NCBI GenBank assembly: GCA_948482415.1
Contig: CAOMFZ010000057.1
Location: 1-11,065, forward strand
Direction: 5' to 3'
DNA: 11,065 nt
DNA from: an uncultured Mailhella sp.
GTDB taxonomy: Bacteria > Desulfobacterota > Desulfovibrionia > Desulfovibrionales > Desulfovibrionaceae
Below, one piece after another: positions 1 through 6,408 of this stretch. The notes under the pieces were generated by a model that was given only the letters and a program-made list of their open reading frames with translations, was not told the origin of the DNA and ran no database searches. Position 1 is the first letter of the stretch; the number at the start of each line of letters is the position of its first letter. Position numbers and translations under genes: made by a program.

Positions 1-2
1 AA

Positions 3-506
3 TGGATAAGGTTGGGAGATATTGCTCAAATTTATACAGGAAATAGTATTTCAGATAATAATAAGATAAATAAATATCATAATAAGAACATTGGCTATAA
101 TTTTATTGCCACAAAAGATGTTTCTTTCAACAATACGATTAATTATCAAACTGACATTATTATTCCTTATAATGAACCTAATTTTAAAACTTGTGACAAT
201 GGTGCTGTTCTTTTGTGTATTGAAGGCGGAAGTGCAGGTAAAAAAGTTGCATTAGTAAGAAAAAAGATTTGCTTTGGAAATAAATTATGCTCATTTACCT
301 TATATCAAGGTAATGCTGAATATTTATTTTATTTATTGCAATCTCAATATTTCAAAAGTATATTTGTTAATAATATAACTGGATTAATAGGAGGAGTAAG
401 TGGTTCAAAAATTGCAGAATTTTTATTCCCTCTCCCCCCACTTGAGGAACAACACCGAATAGCTCAAAAAATAGAAGAAGTCTTTGCGTTGTATGAGAAG
501 TTGTGA
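3..506 (+). CDS. hsdS: Type I restriction-modification specificity subunit HsdS, 3' part only
   Basis: HsdS is the DNA-recognition subunit of type I restriction-modification complexes; its target recognition domains (TRDs) read the two halves of the split target site. The reading frame is open to the left edge, so the gene starts outside the window. The visible protein begins with W-I-R-L-G-D-I-A and Y-T-G-N, the usual opening of an HsdS TRD. It ends with P-L-P-P-L-E-E-Q-H-R-I-A-Q-K-I-E-E-V, the conserved segment that leads into the coiled-coil spacer helix. Translation stops six residues later (ALYEKL), so the helix is short; this is either the natural C-terminus of the second TRD or a truncated or half-size subunit. 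Base composition is about 30% G+C by eye, clearly below the other genes, which suggests horizontal transfer. hsdM and hsdR are not in the window. The family call is firm; whether the gene is intact cannot be judged. Confidence 0.88.
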   Translation, partial: WIRLGDIAQIYTGNSISDNNKINKYHNKNIGYNFIATKDVSFNNTINYQTDIIIPYNEPNFKTCDNGAVLLCIEGGSAGKKVALVRKKICFGNKLCSFTLYQGNAEYLFYLLQSQYFKSIFVNNITGLIGGVSGSKIAEFLFPLPPLEEQHRIAQKIEEVFALYEKL

Positions 507-567
507 ATTATAAAATGAAATTGTTATATTTTTGCAATAAGACTTTTTCATAAATTCGTAATTATAC

Positions 568-590
568 AAAAAGCCCTCAATTTTGAGGGC
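568..590 (-). terminator. Rho-independent terminator of the cydAB transcript
   Basis: A perfect 7-bp stem GCCCTCA/TGAGGGC (573-579 with 584-590) has a 4-nt loop. Read on the minus strand it is followed by five T residues (complement of 568-572). It lies about 28 bases past the cydB stop codon. On the plus strand the bases after the stem are GTTTATCGTTTTA, a poorer T tract, so it may only weakly stop the convergent hsdS transcript. Confidence 0.85.
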
Positions 591-617
591 GTTTATCGTT
601 TTATGTGTTATTAAAAA

Positions 618-1658
618 TTAATACGCGTGGTCGGAAGCTAGTTCCTTAGCGGTTACCTTATGGGAGAATACCCAGTATACCCAGGCTTGGTAGCAGATAA
701 CAAGCGGCACTGCACAAAGCACGACAAAGAACATAATGGTGAGTGTCAGCTGACTGGAAGCTCCATTATATACTGTGATGCTGTAAGCAGGATCCATGTT
801 TGAAATGATAATATTCGGGAACATTCCAAGCACGGCAAAAAGCACTAAGCCAAGGATAAAGAGCGCGCTGCAAGCCCATGCAGAAATGGGGCTTTTGCCA
901 TGTACCATATAAAAGCGAACGCCAAGCAAAGCCACCACAGCAAGCACAAGGAAAACATAAATAACGGGTGATTCTGAAATATTATCCAAAAGGAAGGTAT
1001 AATAATCAGTCAACGCAAGGAATGCAATCACAAGGCTAAGCACAAGATACCACATGATATGAGCAATTTTTCCTGCTCTCTCTGCTAAATCGCCTTCAGC
1101 TTTGAAACGAAGCCAAAGCGCACCATGCATGCAGAAAATGCACACAAAGAAAATACCGCCAGCCAAACCGTAAGGATTGAGCAGCTTCAAGAGATTGCCA
1201 TGGTATACGCCGTCAGCGTCAATGGGGATACCCATAAACAGGTTTGCAAAAGCAACACCGAGCAGCAAAGCAGGCACAAAAGAGCCCAAGAAAAGCACAG
1301 CATCGCAAAGTTTACGCCATTTGGGGGTATCGATTTTGCTTCTGAATTCAAATGCGACAGCACGGAAAATCAGCGCAAACAAAAGCATCAGCAAAGGCGC
1401 GTACAATGCGCTGAACATCACGGAATAAGCCAGAGGAAAAGCCGCAAAGGTTACGCCGCCGGCTGTGATAAGCCATACTTCGTTGCCGTCCCAGAAAGGA
1501 CCGGAAGCATTGTACACAGTACGGATTTCGTCGTCATTTTTTGCGATAAAAGGCATAAGTGTAGCAGCGCCAAGGTCAAAACCGTCAAGAATAAAGTACA
1601 CTGCCCACAAAAGAGCCCATAAAAAGAACCAAACGCCAAGTAAGAATTCAATACTCAT
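618..1658 (-). CDS. cydB: Cytochrome bd ubiquinol/menaquinol oxidase subunit II
   Basis: CydB is the second core membrane subunit of cytochrome bd oxidase, which oxidises quinol and reduces O2 to water without pumping protons. The 346-residue protein is almost entirely hydrophobic, with eight or nine likely transmembrane helices. Near the N-terminus it carries the family signatures F-I-L-D-G-F-D-L-G (about residues 22-30) and G-P-F-W-D-G-N-E-V-W-L-I-T-A-G-G (53-68). Length is normal for short-form CydB (E. coli 379). The ATG overlaps the cydA stop by one base (TAATG), and AAGGAG (1666-1671) sits 7 bases upstream inside cydA, so the two are translationally coupled. The gene is last in its operon and is followed by a terminator at 568-590. 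I see no small CydX-like ORF behind it. Confidence 0.96.
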   Translation of the reverse strand: MSIEFLLGVWFFLWALLWAVYFILDGFDLGAATLMPFIAKNDDEIRTVYNASGPFWDGNEVWLITAGGVTFAAFPLAYSVMFSALYAPLLMLLFALIFRAVAFEFRSKIDTPKWRKLCDAVLFLGSFVPALLLGVAFANLFMGIPIDADGVYHGNLLKLLNPYGLAGGIFFVCIFCMHGALWLRFKAEGDLAERAGKIAHIMWYLVLSLVIAFLALTDYYTFLLDNISESPVIYVFLVLAVVALLGVRFYMVHGKSPISAWACSALFILGLVLFAVLGMFPNIIISNMDPAYSITVYNGASSQLTLTIMFFVVLCAVPLVICYQAWVYWVFSHKVTAKELASDHAY

Positions 1659-2992
1659 TATGCAACTCCTTCTTCACTTTCTGCTGCAGGGGCAGGTTGA
1701 GGACCTTTGCGGGCATATTTTATCAGAAGATAAATATCCAAAATTCCCAGTGCAGAATAGACGACAATGAAACTTAAGAGTGAAACAGCCACGCTTGAAG
1801 AAGGCACCGGTGATACAGCGTCAGAAGTACGCATAAGGCTGTAGACAATCCAAGGCTGACGACCAACTTCGGCAAGCATCCAGCCGGCCATAATTGCAAT
1901 ATACGGCAAGGGGATTGCATAGGTAAGCGCTTTGCAAAGCAAGGGGGTGCCTGCCAAATCTTCACGTTTTTTCCATGCAAGGAATGCCAAAAGAATGAAA
2001 AGTCCGCCCATGCCGACCATAAACCTGAAAGATAAGAAGGTCGTCAAAACCGGTGGAATATCTTCTTTTGCAAAATCATTAAGACCTGTTACTTCTGCAT
2101 TGAAATCATTGAAAGCAAGGAAGCTCAATAAGCCGGGAATTTCAATAGCTTCAACAGCATTTTTGCCGTTTTCCTGGTCAGGCCATACAAGAGCAAACAT
2201 TGGAGCCTTTGTGGCGGTTTCCCAGTGAGACTCCATGGCAGCAAGCTTGGCAGGCTGATAAAGAGCCACATTATTGCCCTGGTGATGACCAAAGAGAGCC
2301 ACTGCAAGAGCAAGAACAAGGGTAAAAGGAGCAGCAAATTTTACAGAGGCTTTGAATAAATCTACTTCATTTTTACGAAGCAAATGCCATGCAGAAATAC
2401 CGAGAACAAAGAAGCCTGCCAAAAGCCAACCGCTTGAAATAGTGTGGAAATATTGTCCCCAGGCATAGGGGTTAGTCAGAACAGTCAGGAAATTATCAAG
2501 TTCTGCTCTGCCGTTGCGCATAACATAGCCAACAGGATGCTGCATAAAGCCGTTTGCCAGAATAATCCACAAAGCTGAAAGATTGCTTGCAATGGCAACA
2601 AGCCAAATAGCGACACAGTGCGTTTTTTGGCTTACTTTGTCCCAGCCAAAAATCCACACAGCAACAAAAGTTGATTCAAGGAAAAATGCAACAGAAGCTT
2701 CAATGGCAAGCAAAGAGCCAAAAATATCGCCGACAAAAGCGCTGTATTTTGACCAGTTTGTACCAAATTGAAACTCCAGGGTAATACCGGTAACAATGCC
2801 GAGCACAAAGTTGATAATGAAAAGTTTTCCCCAAAACTTTACCATTCTTTTGTACATTTCATTACCGGTCCTTACATAGGCGGTTTCCATAATTGCAAGC
2901 AATACTGTCATACCCAGTGTTAATGGCACAAAAATAAAGTGGAAAAACACGGCAACAGCAAATTGCAGCCGAGAAAGGAGAACTACGTCCAT
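1658..2992 (-). CDS. cydA: Cytochrome bd ubiquinol/menaquinol oxidase subunit I
   Basis: CydA binds the three hemes (b558, b595, d) and the quinol of the membrane O2 reductase. In 444 residues the family landmarks are visible: His18 in F-F-H-F-I (E. coli His19 equivalent), G-D-I-F-G-S-L-L-A-I-E-A with Glu98 and Glu106 (proton/heme site), His183 in Y-F-H-T-I-S-S-G, Met325 in S-F-R-F-M-V-G (probable heme b558 ligand), and G-R-Q-P-W at 377-381. The quinol loop contains Q-P-A-K-L-A-A-M-E with Lys249 and Glu254. At 444 residues against E. coli 522, it belongs to the short Q-loop class. The ATG has GGAGG at 2997-3001, four bases upstream. It lies 69 bp downstream of roo on the same strand, with a terminator hairpin between them. 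In strict anaerobes such as Desulfovibrio this enzyme removes O2 and can support limited respiration. Confidence 0.97.
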   Translation of the reverse strand: MDVVLLSRLQFAVAVFFHFIFVPLTLGMTVLLAIMETAYVRTGNEMYKRMVKFWGKLFIINFVLGIVTGITLEFQFGTNWSKYSAFVGDIFGSLLAIEASVAFFLESTFVAVWIFGWDKVSQKTHCVAIWLVAIASNLSALWIILANGFMQHPVGYVMRNGRAELDNFLTVLTNPYAWGQYFHTISSGWLLAGFFVLGISAWHLLRKNEVDLFKASVKFAAPFTLVLALAVALFGHHQGNNVALYQPAKLAAMESHWETATKAPMFALVWPDQENGKNAVEAIEIPGLLSFLAFNDFNAEVTGLNDFAKEDIPPVLTTFLSFRFMVGMGGLFILLAFLAWKKREDLAGTPLLCKALTYAIPLPYIAIMAGWMLAEVGRQPWIVYSLMRTSDAVSPVPSSSVAVSLLSFIVVYSALGILDIYLLIKYARKGPQPAPAAESEEGVA

Positions 2993-3010
2993 AATGCCTC
3001 CATAAAATGT

Positions 3011-3055
3011 AAAAAAAATCTCATATCCCTACCCTGTTTGGGCAAGGATATGAGA
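3011..3055 (-). terminator. Strong terminator between roo and cydA
   Basis: The 10-bp perfect stem TCTCATATCC/GGATATGAGA pairs 3019-3028 with 3046-3055, and an inner CCC/GGG pairing (3032-3034 with 3040-3042) can extend it. On the minus strand it is followed by eight T residues (complement of 3011-3018). It begins 6 bases after the roo stop and ends about 9 bases before the cydA ribosome binding site, so it should end or weaken the dfx-rub-roo transcript before cydAB. Confidence 0.88.
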
Positions 3056-3061
3056 GATTTA

Positions 3062-4270
3062 TTATGCATTTACTTTTTCTTTCAAAGCCAAACCGACTTT
3101 TCTGCCGAGTTCAAAGCAGGCTTTTAGTTCAGCTTCATTAGGACCAAAATATGCTTTTACCGGTTCTGCAACAATTTCAACACCCATAGCAGCAAGTTCG
3201 TCATTAATCATTTTCGGAGATTCACCGGACCAGCCGTAAGAACCAAAGGCAGCACCCACAAGATTTTTTGGTTTAAGACCTTTTACGTTATTGATAACGC
3301 CAAGCAGGTTTACCAGCGGCATATTATTTCTTGTGGAAGAACCTAAAATCAGCGCAGAAGAATCAGCAAGTTCATTCATCACCATGGAACAGTGATTTTC
3401 CTGTGCGTCAATAATGGTATAGGGAACACCAACACTATTGAGGCCGTCACCAATGGCATAAGCCATTTTCTTGGTAGCCCCCCACAAGCTTTCAAAGGCA
3501 ATAACGGCACGAAGTTTATACGGCTGTGCTGCCATTTCGGCATAGGTTTCAAAAAGGAATTTGATGTCATCTTTTGTTCTGTAAATAAGCCCGTGGTCAG
3601 GGGCAATCATATCAAATTCCAAGCCCAGTTTGTTGATTTTTTCAACAGCTTTCAAAACCAACGGAGAGTATGGGAGAATAATGTTATAATAATAATCTTT
3701 CATTGCCTGAAGCAATAAATGACGGTCATATTCATCAACATAACGGCAGCTGGTGGCAACGTTTTGTCCAAAAGCATCGTTTGAGAACAACACTTTATCT
3801 TCTTCCAAATAAGAAACCATGCTGTCAGGCCAGTGCAGCATGCGTGTTTCAAGGAAAGTAATATTGCGTTTGCCAATATTCAAACGTTCACCGTCTTTCA
3901 CAACCTGAATTGGCCAGCCTTCGGTATTGAATTGAGCTTTCATGGATTTTTCGCCCATAACAGAGCAGAAAATCTTTTCAGGCTTACAGATTTCAACTAT
4001 GCGTTCAATGCTGCCGGCATGGTCTTTTTCCATGTGGTTGCAGACAATATAATCAATTTCTGTTGGATCCATGATTTCAGAAATACGTTTCAAAAGTTCA
4101 TCGCAGTAATTTTCATCAACAGTATCAAAAAGTACATTTTTTTCATCTTTTACAAGATAGGCATTGTAGGTTGAGCCTTGAGGAGAACGGCTGTAACGGT
4201 GGAAATTCCGTAAATTGAAATCAACAGCTCCGACCCAGTAAATATCATTTTTCAATAAAATTGGTTCCAT
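3062..4270 (-). CDS. roo: Flavodiiron protein, rubredoxin:oxygen oxidoreductase (Roo/FprA)
   Basis: A soluble cytoplasmic A-type flavodiiron protein that takes electrons from rubredoxin and reduces O2 to water (many also reduce NO). The N-terminal metallo-beta-lactamase-like domain (about 1-250) holds the non-heme di-iron site: H-x-E-x-D-H motif with His79, Glu81, Asp83, then His146, Asp165 and His226. The number and spacing match what I recall for the 402-residue D. gigas ROO. The C-terminal flavodoxin-like domain (about 254-402) binds FMN; it shows the phosphate loop S-L-W-G-A-T-K-K (261-268) and the G-S-S-T-R-N-N (310-316) and G-S-Y-G-W-S-G (343-349) loops. There is no extra C-terminal rubredoxin domain, in keeping with a separate rubredoxin gene just upstream. 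ATG with GAGG (4276-4279) 5 bases ahead. A hairpin in the 73-bp gap before it may set its level relative to rub and dfx. Confidence 0.96.
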   Translation of the reverse strand: MEPILLKNDIYWVGAVDFNLRNFHRYSRSPQGSTYNAYLVKDEKNVLFDTVDENYCDELLKRISEIMDPTEIDYIVCNHMEKDHAGSIERIVEICKPEKIFCSVMGEKSMKAQFNTEGWPIQVVKDGERLNIGKRNITFLETRMLHWPDSMVSYLEEDKVLFSNDAFGQNVATSCRYVDEYDRHLLLQAMKDYYYNIILPYSPLVLKAVEKINKLGLEFDMIAPDHGLIYRTKDDIKFLFETYAEMAAQPYKLRAVIAFESLWGATKKMAYAIGDGLNSVGVPYTIIDAQENHCSMVMNELADSSALILGSSTRNNMPLVNLLGVINNVKGLKPKNLVGAAFGSYGWSGESPKMINDELAAMGVEIVAEPVKAYFGPNEAELKACFELGRKVGLALKEKVNA

Positions 4271-4307
4271 AATATCCTCAAAAAATAAATAGTCTTTTTA
4301 AATAATA

Positions 4308-4334
4308 AGAGATTCAAATCAACTTTGAATCTCT
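4308..4334 (-). promoter_or_regulatory. Perfect 11-bp inverted repeat between rub and roo
   Basis: AGAGATTCAAA (4308-4318) pairs perfectly with TTTGAATCTCT (4324-4334) across a 5-nt loop. The repeat lies in the 73-bp gap between the rubredoxin stop and the Roo start. On the minus strand the bases that follow are TATTATTTAAAAAG, so it is not a classic T-tract terminator. It could be a partial terminator, an mRNA-stabilising or processing hairpin giving more dfx-rub than roo message, or an operator for a second promoter. The structure is seen; the role is inference. Confidence 0.6.
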
Positions 4335-4343
4335 CATCATTAC

Positions 4344-4502
4344 TTATTCAGCGCTGAATTGTGATTTTGGAGCACCGCAGATGGGGCAAACCCAGCTGTC
4401 AGGAAGGTCTTCAAAAGCAGTGCCGGCTGCTACACCATTGTCAGGATCACCGACAGCCGGGTCATATTCATAGCCACAAACTTCACATACATACTTTTTC
4501 AT
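4344..4502 (-). CDS. rub: Rubredoxin
   Basis: A 52-residue electron carrier with one Fe(SCys)4 centre. The ligands are Cys6 and Cys9 in Y-V-C-E-V-C-G-Y and Cys39 and Cys42 in W-V-C-P-I-C-G-A-P-K. The conserved stretch Y-D-P-A-V-G-D-P-D-N-G-V-A-A-G-T-A-F and the aromatic core (Y4, Y11, F30, W37) are present, and the length is normal (52-54 residues). Start is ATG with GGAG (4512-4515) 9 bases upstream. It sits 24 bp behind dfx and 73 bp ahead of roo. The context indicates it is the direct electron donor to Roo; it can also reduce desulfoferrodoxin. Confidence 0.97.
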   Translation of the reverse strand: MKKYVCEVCGYEYDPAVGDPDNGVAAGTAFEDLPDSWVCPICGAPKSQFSAE

Positions 4503-4526
4503 TCTATTTTTCTCCATTGTATAAAA

Positions 4527-4904
4527 TTACAAAGACTTATAAAGTCCATGTAAATTGCAATATTCACGAGCAAAAACATTTTTTGCATCAAGACAGAATT
4601 CTGCAACAGGTTCGTCACCCGGTTTCAGGAATTTCTTATAACTTACGCCGTCAGCAATAAGTTCAATCCATTCAATATAATGTTCTTCCGTCATGGCATG
4701 AAGAGCAGAACCGACAGTCACTTTGTAACCGTTTGCAGTTTTTTCAAGCACAGGAACGTGTTTTTCTTTAGCACCGTCACTTGTGCCTTCAGCCATAAGC
4801 TTCATTTTTTGGCCGCAGCACATAAGGGGTGCAGCACCGCCGTGTACGATTTCAACAATATTTCCGCAATGTTCACATTTGTAAACTTGATGTAATTCGT
4901 TCAT
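4527..4904 (-). CDS. dfx: Desulfoferrodoxin (2Fe superoxide reductase)
   Basis: Cytoplasmic superoxide reductase that reduces superoxide to hydrogen peroxide without making O2. The 125-residue protein has two domains. An N-terminal desulforedoxin-like domain has Fe(SCys)4 ligands Cys10, Cys13, Cys29 and Cys30. A C-terminal neelaredoxin-like domain has the catalytic Fe(His4Cys) site: His49, His69, His75, Cys116 and His119. Glu47 and Lys48 in E-K-H are the conserved residues that guide superoxide and occupy the open iron position. Nothing essential is missing. The start is well fixed by GGGAGG (4910-4915) five bases ahead of ATG. It is first in the dfx-rub-roo cluster and has its own promoter with a Fur/PerR-like palindrome immediately upstream. 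Also known as rbo in Desulfovibrio. Confidence 0.97.
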   Translation of the reverse strand: MNELHQVYKCEHCGNIVEIVHGGAAPLMCCGQKMKLMAEGTSDGAKEKHVPVLEKTANGYKVTVGSALHAMTEEHYIEWIELIADGVSYKKFLKPGDEPVAEFCLDAKNVFAREYCNLHGLYKSL

Positions 4905-4930
4905 TTTTTCCTCCCGAATTTGGTTTAATA

Positions 4931-4958
4931 AAAATAATGATTATTATTTAAAAGTCAA
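4931..4958 (-). promoter_or_regulatory. Predicted promoter of dfx-rub-roo
   Basis: On the minus strand TTGACT (complement of 4953-4958; 5 of 6 to the -35 consensus) is separated by 16 bp from TATTTT (complement of 4931-4936; 4 of 6 to the -10). The predicted transcription start is near 4924, giving a leader of about 20 bases that contains only the ribosome binding site. The very AT-rich context makes the -10 choice uncertain. Confidence 0.55.
4933..4951. promoter_or_regulatory. Fur/PerR-like operator in the dfx promoter
   Basis: The 13-bp palindrome AATAAT-G-ATTATT (4933-4945) lies between the -35 and -10 of the dfx promoter and overlaps the latter. Read on the minus strand, the 19-mer 4951-4933 matches the E. 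coli Fur consensus GATAATGATAATCATTATC at 14 of 19 positions. The central 15 bases match the B. subtilis Per box TTATAATNATTATAA at 11 of 14 specified positions. Binding by a Fur-family repressor (Fur or PerR) is inferred from this and from the superoxide reductase gene it precedes. AT-rich DNA raises the chance of a fortuitous match. Confidence 0.5.
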
Positions 4959-4996
4959 GTTAAGCTTTTATTTTTTACTGCAAACTTAACAAATTT

Positions 4997-6265
4997 TTAG
5001 CGGATTTCTTTGACTCCATTCATATAAGGCACAAGCACATCTGGTACCTTTATTGAGCCGTCTTCCTGCTGATAATTTTCAATAACAGCAACTAAAGAAC
5101 GGCCTGTCGGAAGTCCTGAACCATTCAATGTATGCACATATTCAGGTTTTCCGCCGCCTTTCGGTCTAAATTTAATGTTTGCACGGCGAGCCTGAAAATC
5201 TGTACAGTTTGAGCAGGAAGAAATTTCTCTGTAGGTATTTTGTGATGGAACCCAAACTTCCACGTCATAAGTTTTAGCAGAGCTAAAGCCCATGTCGCCG
5301 GTACACAGCGTAATGGTTCTGTATGGCAATTCAAGACGTTCCAAAAGCATTTCAGCACAGCGGCGCATTTTTTCAAGGTCTTCCCAAGATTTGTCAGGAT
5401 GAGAGAAATGCACCATTTCAACTTTGGTAAACTGGTGCTGACGAATAAGTCCTCTTGTATCTTTACCATAGGCACCGGCTTCTGAGCGGAAGCAGGAACT
5501 TGCCGCAGTATACCAGATAGGAAGCATATCTTCTTCCAAAACTTCGCCGGCATGCAGGTTAGTCAAAGGAACTTCTGCCGTTGGAATAAGATAATGGTCC
5601 CAGCCCTGAATTTTGAATAAATCTTCTTCAAATTTTGGAAGCTGTCCTGTGCCCTGCATGGTGCTGCGGGTTACCAGCAAAGGAACATTGACTTCTGTAT
5701 GTCCAAATTCAAGAGTTTGCGTATCCACATAAAAATTCATGAGTGCACGTTCAAGACGGGCAAGCTGTCCGATAGAAACAGCAAATCTTGCGCCTGATAA
5801 TTTTGAAGCTCTTTCAAAATCAAGTCCAAAAGGCGCACCTAAATCCACATGGTCTTTAATGGGAAAATTGAATTTTGCAGCTTCCCCAAAACGGTGCACT
5901 TCCACATTGTCATTTTCATCTTTGCCATAGGGTACGGACGCATCAGGAATATTTGGCACAGTGAGCATAAGGGCTTCCTGTTCCGCTTTAATCGCTTCAA
6001 CTTCCACATCAAGTTCTTTAATTTTATCTGATAATTTGCCAAGTTCAGCCATAAGTGCACTGGCATCTTCACCGGCTTTTTTCATTTTTGCTACTTGTGC
6101 AGATTCTGTATTGCGTTTGCTTTTCAGCGCTTCAACTTCCGATAAGGCAGCACGGCGGCGGGCATCAAGTTTTAAAAACTCATCAATGCTCAGCGCAGAA
6201 TTTCGGTCAGCAAGAGCTTTTGCAACACGTTCAGGTTCTTTTTGCATAATTTTCAAATCAAGCAC
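4997..6265 (-). CDS. serS: Seryl-tRNA synthetase
   Basis: Class II aminoacyl-tRNA synthetase that charges tRNA-Ser (and tRNA-Sec where present) with serine in the cytoplasm. The 422 residues show the N-terminal long helical arm (about 30-100, rich in K/E/A) that grips the tRNA variable arm. Next comes the serine-binding T-A-E-V-P-L (229-234). Motif 2 spans C-F-R-S-E-A-G to R-G-L-I-R-Q-H-Q-F (258-279, with Arg260, Glu262 and Arg271), and motif 3 is L-N-G-S-G-L-P-T-G-R (380-389). Length is normal (E. coli 430). Translation starts at GTG, not ATG: a full AAGGAGG (6271-6277) lies 5 bases upstream, and the family sequence M-L-D-L-K begins there. It has its own promoter (6329-6357). The next gene, dfx, also has one, so the two are probably separate transcripts. 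Confidence 0.97.
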   Translation of the reverse strand: MLDLKIMQKEPERVAKALADRNSALSIDEFLKLDARRRAALSEVEALKSKRNTESAQVAKMKKAGEDASALMAELGKLSDKIKELDVEVEAIKAEQEALMLTVPNIPDASVPYGKDENDNVEVHRFGEAAKFNFPIKDHVDLGAPFGLDFERASKLSGARFAVSIGQLARLERALMNFYVDTQTLEFGHTEVNVPLLVTRSTMQGTGQLPKFEEDLFKIQGWDHYLIPTAEVPLTNLHAGEVLEEDMLPIWYTAASSCFRSEAGAYGKDTRGLIRQHQFTKVEMVHFSHPDKSWEDLEKMRRCAEMLLERLELPYRTITLCTGDMGFSSAKTYDVEVWVPSQNTYREISSCSNCTDFQARRANIKFRPKGGGKPEYVHTLNGSGLPTGRSLVAVIENYQQEDGSIKVPDVLVPYMNGVKEIR

Positions 6266-6281
6266 AATAGCCTCCTTACAA

Positions 6282-6310
6282 GATAATCCAAGTATATGTA
6301 TATGATTATC
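6282..6310 (-). promoter_or_regulatory. Inverted repeat in the serS leader
   Basis: GATAATC (6282-6288) and GATTATC (6304-6310) form a 7-bp inverted repeat around a 15-nt AT-rich loop. It lies between the predicted serS transcription start (near 6322) and the Shine-Dalgarno sequence, which follows within about 5 bases. It could be a leader hairpin or a protein-binding site. I see no T-box specifier or antiterminator elements. Confidence 0.3.
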
Positions 6311-6328
6311 CGATTTTTATTTCTGTGT

Positions 6329-6357
6329 ATTTTATCCTTTACTTAATATATAAGCAA
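6329..6357 (-). promoter_or_regulatory. Predicted promoter of serS
   Basis: On the minus strand TTGCTT (complement of 6352-6357; 4 of 6 to the -35) is followed after exactly 17 bp by TAAAAT (complement of 6329-6334; 5 of 6 to the -10). The start would be near 6322, leaving a leader of about 57 bases. No equally good promoter was found on the opposite strand for hisH. Confidence 0.55.
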
Positions 6358-6408
6358 GGTTAATCTTTGGTCTGTAAAATTTTTAGGACATTTTTTTTTG
6401 AGGAAACC

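Noticed and set aside
507..617. Possible cydX-like small gene downstream of cydB
   Set aside because: The only ATG-initiated minus-strand frame begins beyond the terminator, runs antisense into hsdS, and lacks the single hydrophobic helix pattern of CydX.
1125..1770. Plus-strand open frames of 83-165 codons opposite cydB
   Set aside because: They lie antisense to an unmistakable cydB, have no family resemblance, no suitable ribosome binding sites, and compositions expected of reverse-frame shadows.
3392..4174. Plus-strand open frames opposite roo
   Set aside because: They are shadows of the roo coding sequence; the minus-strand protein carries all flavodiiron ligands.
4959..4990. Inverted repeat GTTAAG/CTTAAC after serS as a terminator
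   Set aside because: The stem is only 6 AT-rich base pairs with a 20-nt loop and is followed on the minus strand by TTGACT, not a T tract; the overlap with the dfx -35 region is better explained by promoter sequence.
6282..6408. T-box or other riboswitch upstream of serS
   Set aside because: The leader is only about 57 bases by the predicted promoter and has no T-box core motif or terminator/antiterminator pair.
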